Positions 61,210 through 64,000 of a DNA stretch of 64,000 nt are shown in pieces. A program made the position numbers and the translations under genes. How positions within the stretch are numbered: position 1 is the first letter of the stretch; the number at the start of each line of letters is the position of its first letter. The notes beneath the pieces are model-generated. The model was given only the letters and a program-made list of their open reading frames with translations. It had not been told where the DNA came from and did not search any database. Source of the DNA: Antennarius striatus (taxonomy: Eukaryota; Chordata; Actinopteri; Lophiiformes; Antennariidae); assembly GCF_040054535.1 (NCBI RefSeq), contig NC_090796.1, positions 15,837,501-15,901,500 on the forward strand, read 5' to 3'.

Positions 61210-62693
61210 AAAAGCCTCAGAATCGTATCTTTTATTTGAACTGCACTGAATGCTAAATGTTCACCTTGTACAAGAAACGAATACAAATACTCACACTAAA
61301 AACAAAAAAGGTAATGCTGGCTGCCTCGTCTGCTATTGTCGGGACACTAAAGAGGGTTTCTGCTATTGCTCTTACAGAGTACAGGACGCCCCGAAAGAAC
61401 CTGGCCTTCAATAGAACAAAGAAAAGAGAAGGAGAGGGGAGGGGGCCGGATCACGTAGGACTAAGGTTATAGGAACATTTAACTAGGCAATACAAATCTA
61501 ACAGGACTCTTCAAAACCTTTAACACCAAAAAACATGGGATGCGCCTTGTATATAAAAAATACCACAATGGAGAAGATGAGAGAAAATATTCAGACTAAC
61601 CGCGTTAGTCGTAACTTGGTTTGTTTTTTTTTTTTCCTCAAAGACAAAATTCTGGGAATAAACTATCTGCAAAAAAGTGTTTTCCTGAGTCATTAAAATT
61701 AAGTTCGCTTTAACCCTTTCCTGTCTCTTCGGGGGAGGTGTTCGAAGAAGCTGAGGGAGGAGGAGGAGAGGTGTACTGAGAGCATGTCGTCCATCACTTT
61801 TTCTTTTTTTTTTAAAATTTTTTCGGGTTTTTTTTGTAATGATTGATAGAAAATGTTTTGTTCTTCACAGTCACACTGACACATCACCGACTCTGAACAG
61901 CTAAAAAGTTCCGCACTCTGATGGCAGCGTAAAATCCAGCCACATTCAAATGTATAAAGTGAATATTTAGTGTTTTCTGCTGGGAAAAAAATGTTCTCTT
62001 GGTGCAGAAGGGAGTGTAGAAGCGCCCCCTGGTGGTGAGATGGTGTAAACTCCGCCTCTCGTACTCGACGTGTCCTAGCCAGGAAAGGGTTAAAACCCAC
62101 TCTGGTTTTTTTAGTATAACTGATGAGAAAATCTTTTAATTTGACGCATGATAAATATATTTAAGTCCATTTGTAGTCATTCACGCTAAAAGGTTGAAAG
62201 AAAACAAAAATAATTCTCTTCTGAGGCGTAATGGGGGCCCTAAACATCACACGTTAGTTACATGGGGGCGGGGGTGGAGATGAGGGGAGGAAGAGGAGGG
62301 ATGGGGGGGTAGGCGGGGCATCAGGTCCAGGAGTGTTTTTCTCTCATTCGCCCAAAGGTGAGTCGAAAAGTGGGTTTCCCCAGGTGGGGAGGAGGGGGGC
62401 GGAGTCATCAGGTAATCCCGGAGCGCTTAAAACTCGATGTCTGCAATCGTGTCCCAAAAAAATTAAAATAAAAATCACCAGGAAGTAAAGTCGATACTGA
62501 GCCCAAAGAGACGGAGTAGTAACTAAAAGATTAAAAGTACAAATCCCCCCCCCCGGAACACGTGATCTGCTCCCGGTTCACTCCCGTCGGTTCACCGTCT
62601 CTTGGTCCCGGTTGGTCGGTGGCGTCGTTGATTGGTCGGATCTGACTGGGAGTGGACGAATCGGATGCGTTTGCTGGGCGTCCCCCTCTGCTG
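61210..62693 (-). other. ctbp2: CTBP2 3' untranslated region (inferred)
   Basis: This follows the CTBP2 stop codon on the minus strand. An AATAAA signal (TTTATT at 61231-61236 on plus) gives a 3' UTR of about 1.46 kb. Open frames in this stretch (e.g. 61699-62100 minus) show no conserved protein. The ZRANB1 and CTBP2 transcripts thus end within about 0.4 kb of each other. Confidence 0.5.
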
Positions 62694-62874
62694 CTATTGC
62701 TCGGTGAGGTGCTCTCTGGTCTCCCCGTGTTTGGAGGGCTGGTTGGGCGACGGGGCCTGGGAGGGGTGCGTACCGGAGGGCAGGGTGTGGGCGATGGGCA
62801 CCCCGCCGGGCACCATGCCCTCTAGCGCCCCTGGTAGTCCGCCTGGAGCCACTCCGACCACGCCCGGCGGGTAT
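62694..62874 (-). CDS. ctbp2: CTBP2, C-terminal binding protein 2 (last coding exon, partial)
   Basis: CtBP proteins are NAD(H)-sensing transcriptional corepressors related to D-2-hydroxyacid dehydrogenases. This exon encodes only the flexible C-terminal tail: after acceptor AG and a split codon it reads YPPGVVGVAPGGLPGALEG, then VPIAHTLPSGTHPSQAPSP, and ends SKHGETREHLTEQ with stop TAG at 62694-62696. The ending and the position next to ZRANB1 favour CTBP2 over CTBP1. The substrate- and NAD-binding domains lie beyond the right edge. Confidence 0.9.
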
Positions 62875-63413
62875 CTGGGGGGGAAAGAGGGTTAGTGGTG
62901 AGAACACATCCGAATATCATTAAATATAAAACAAATTTTCACACTTGGGGGGGAAAAAAACCCCTTTGTGGAGCATTCAAGTGTAGGCTCCTGAATTTAC
63001 GGGGGCACCTGAATGCACCACGACAGAAGAGAAAGCATGGCTCTTATAAACAGGGCTTTGATGGAACCAGAATGAAAACTATATTCTTTAATTATTCTGG
63101 AACACAACCAGTTATTCAAAGTAATTATAACCTGTTAATAACAGGTGTTCTTTGTTCGTTCTTGAAAAAAAAAATCTGATTATATTTAACCTCCTGTCAT
63201 TGAGGGACGTCAGATGAAGAAGTTAAATGTACACGTTTATTGTCTTCCAGACAGTTGTGGGTTAAATCTAGTGGTCAAAACCAAGAAAAAGGTTCAAACA
63301 TTTTCAAATAAAGCAGAAGTTAGTCCAGTCAAATAGTGCAGGCAGGAAAGAGAAGGTTTTGGGTTTTGTTGGAAGCGTGAATTGTTCTTGAAGTTCTCCT
63401 CGTCCTCTCATCA
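62875..63413 (-). other. CTBP2 intron, proximal part
   Basis: Intron upstream of the last CTBP2 exon, continuing past the window edge. No exon or recognisable gene is seen before the SINE copies. Confidence 0.6.
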
Positions 63414-63545
63414 GGGCAGCACGGTGGCGCAGTGGTAACGCTGTTGCTTCACAGCCAGGAGGTCTGGGGTTCAAACCCCACTGAGGGCCTCTCTGTGAGG
63501 AGTTTGCATGTTCTCCACGTGTCTGGTGGGTTCTAAAAACATGCA
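63414..63545 (+). repeat. tRNA-derived SINE copy
   Basis: GGGCAGCACGGTGGCGCAGTGG opens a widespread fish SINE. The RNA polymerase III A box TGGCGCAGTGG is at 63425-63435 and the B box GGTTCAAACCC at 63468-63478. The body continues with GAGTTTGCATGTTCTCC, typical of the same family. It is too long and lacks a cloverleaf acceptor stem, so it is not a tRNA gene. Confidence 0.75.
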
Positions 63546-63701
63546 CGTAGCTCAGTTAAATTGATCATATATAGGAAGGAGGACACACCCAGGTTGTCAT
63601 CATAGTGGGGAAATGGTTCTTAACCTGGTTACAGAGACATTTTGGTTGTTTCCTCCACCTGTGAACCCCATAAATAGAAGTTCCAAACAAAGTCACAGCA
63701 G

Positions 63702-63775
63702 CTGGAGGTGTAGCTCAGAGGGATGAGAGGAGGAACTGAGATCTGAGGTTATAGGATCAAATCCTACTGTTCTCA
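63702..63775 (+). repeat. Second tRNA-derived SINE-like segment
   Basis: GGAGGTGTAGCTCAGAGGGATGAG has an A-box-like start, and about 40 bases later TTATAGGATCAAATCC resembles a B box. It is a decayed tRNA-like head. A further similar segment with GTGGCATGGTGGGTAAG lies near 63845-63900. Confidence 0.45.
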
Positions 63776-64000
63776 TTGTTTTTCTGATTGTTTCCTGAAA
63801 GACGAAGACAAATACGCGCGGAGAAAAGGTCTGAGTGTGAAGGAACCCGTGGCATGGTGGGTAAGTTCCCCCAATGAGCCCAACCCGTACTCGCTGCGGG
63901 TTCTGGATCAAAGCTGTGTCTCACGGAAATGAGGCCGGAGGGGGCCTTGTCCCCTCCTGGCCCTCTGGAGGTATTAGAAGATGGGGTTATGAAGCCTCAA

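Noticed and set aside
62578-62907. 109-codon minus-strand frame at CTBP2
   Set aside because: A different frame over the true last CTBP2 exon; the frame ending at 62694 matches the CtBP2 C-terminus.
63414-63545. Possible tRNA gene
   Set aside because: A and B boxes are present, but there is no paired acceptor stem and the sequence continues as a SINE body.

Overview
This window is vertebrate nuclear DNA, almost certainly from a ray-finned fish. Protein genes are split into short exons with GT/AG introns. The sequence is rich in (CA)n/(TG)n microsatellites, tRNA-derived SINEs, a Penelope-like element and a Ty3/Gypsy-type LTR retrotransposon. The gene order matches the conserved OAT-LHPP-FAM53B-ZRANB1-CTBP2 block known from other vertebrates (human chromosome 10q26). 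Six cellular genes were reconstructed by joining exons with consistent reading phase across each junction.

Left to right: (1) the 5' half of OAT on the minus strand (coding exons 30-1355, running off the left edge), with a TATA-containing promoter near 2315; (2) an internally deleted Penelope-like element (about 3580-4842, minus); (3) LHPP on the plus strand (5433-28223, seven coding exons, 271 aa), whose last intron is 20.9 kb and holds a complete LTR retrotransposon in antisense (15021-23556); (4) a roughly 7 kb intergenic stretch with repeats and possible regulatory DNA; (5) FAM53B on the minus strand (coding 35740-41152, four coding exons, 418 aa) with a GC-rich upstream non-coding exon near 46.7-46.96 kb; (6) HPDL on the minus strand (49624-51772, five exons, 443 aa); (7) ZRANB1/TRABID on the plus strand (52971-60185, nine coding exons, 711 aa), head-to-head with HPDL across a CCAAT/CRE promoter; (8) the last coding exon and 3' UTR of CTBP2 on the minus strand (about 61.2-62.874 kb), tail-to-tail with ZRANB1, followed by a SINE-bearing intron to the right edge.

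The genes are independent cellular genes, not an operon: mitochondrial amino-acid metabolism (OAT), a HAD-type phosphatase (LHPP), a nuclear Wnt/proliferation regulator (FAM53B), a mitochondrial dioxygenase-like protein (HPDL), a K29/K33-linkage deubiquitinase (ZRANB1) and a transcriptional corepressor (CTBP2).

The most unusual object is the LTR retrotransposon. It has two 805-bp LTRs with no difference I could see, a 4-bp CACA target duplication, a primer-binding site matching tRNA-Thr, open gag and pol frames linked by a TTTAAAC -1 frameshift heptamer directly before the gag stop, a MYND-type zinc finger ahead of the protease, and a 76-bp duplication inside each LTR. These features suggest a very recent and possibly still active insertion.
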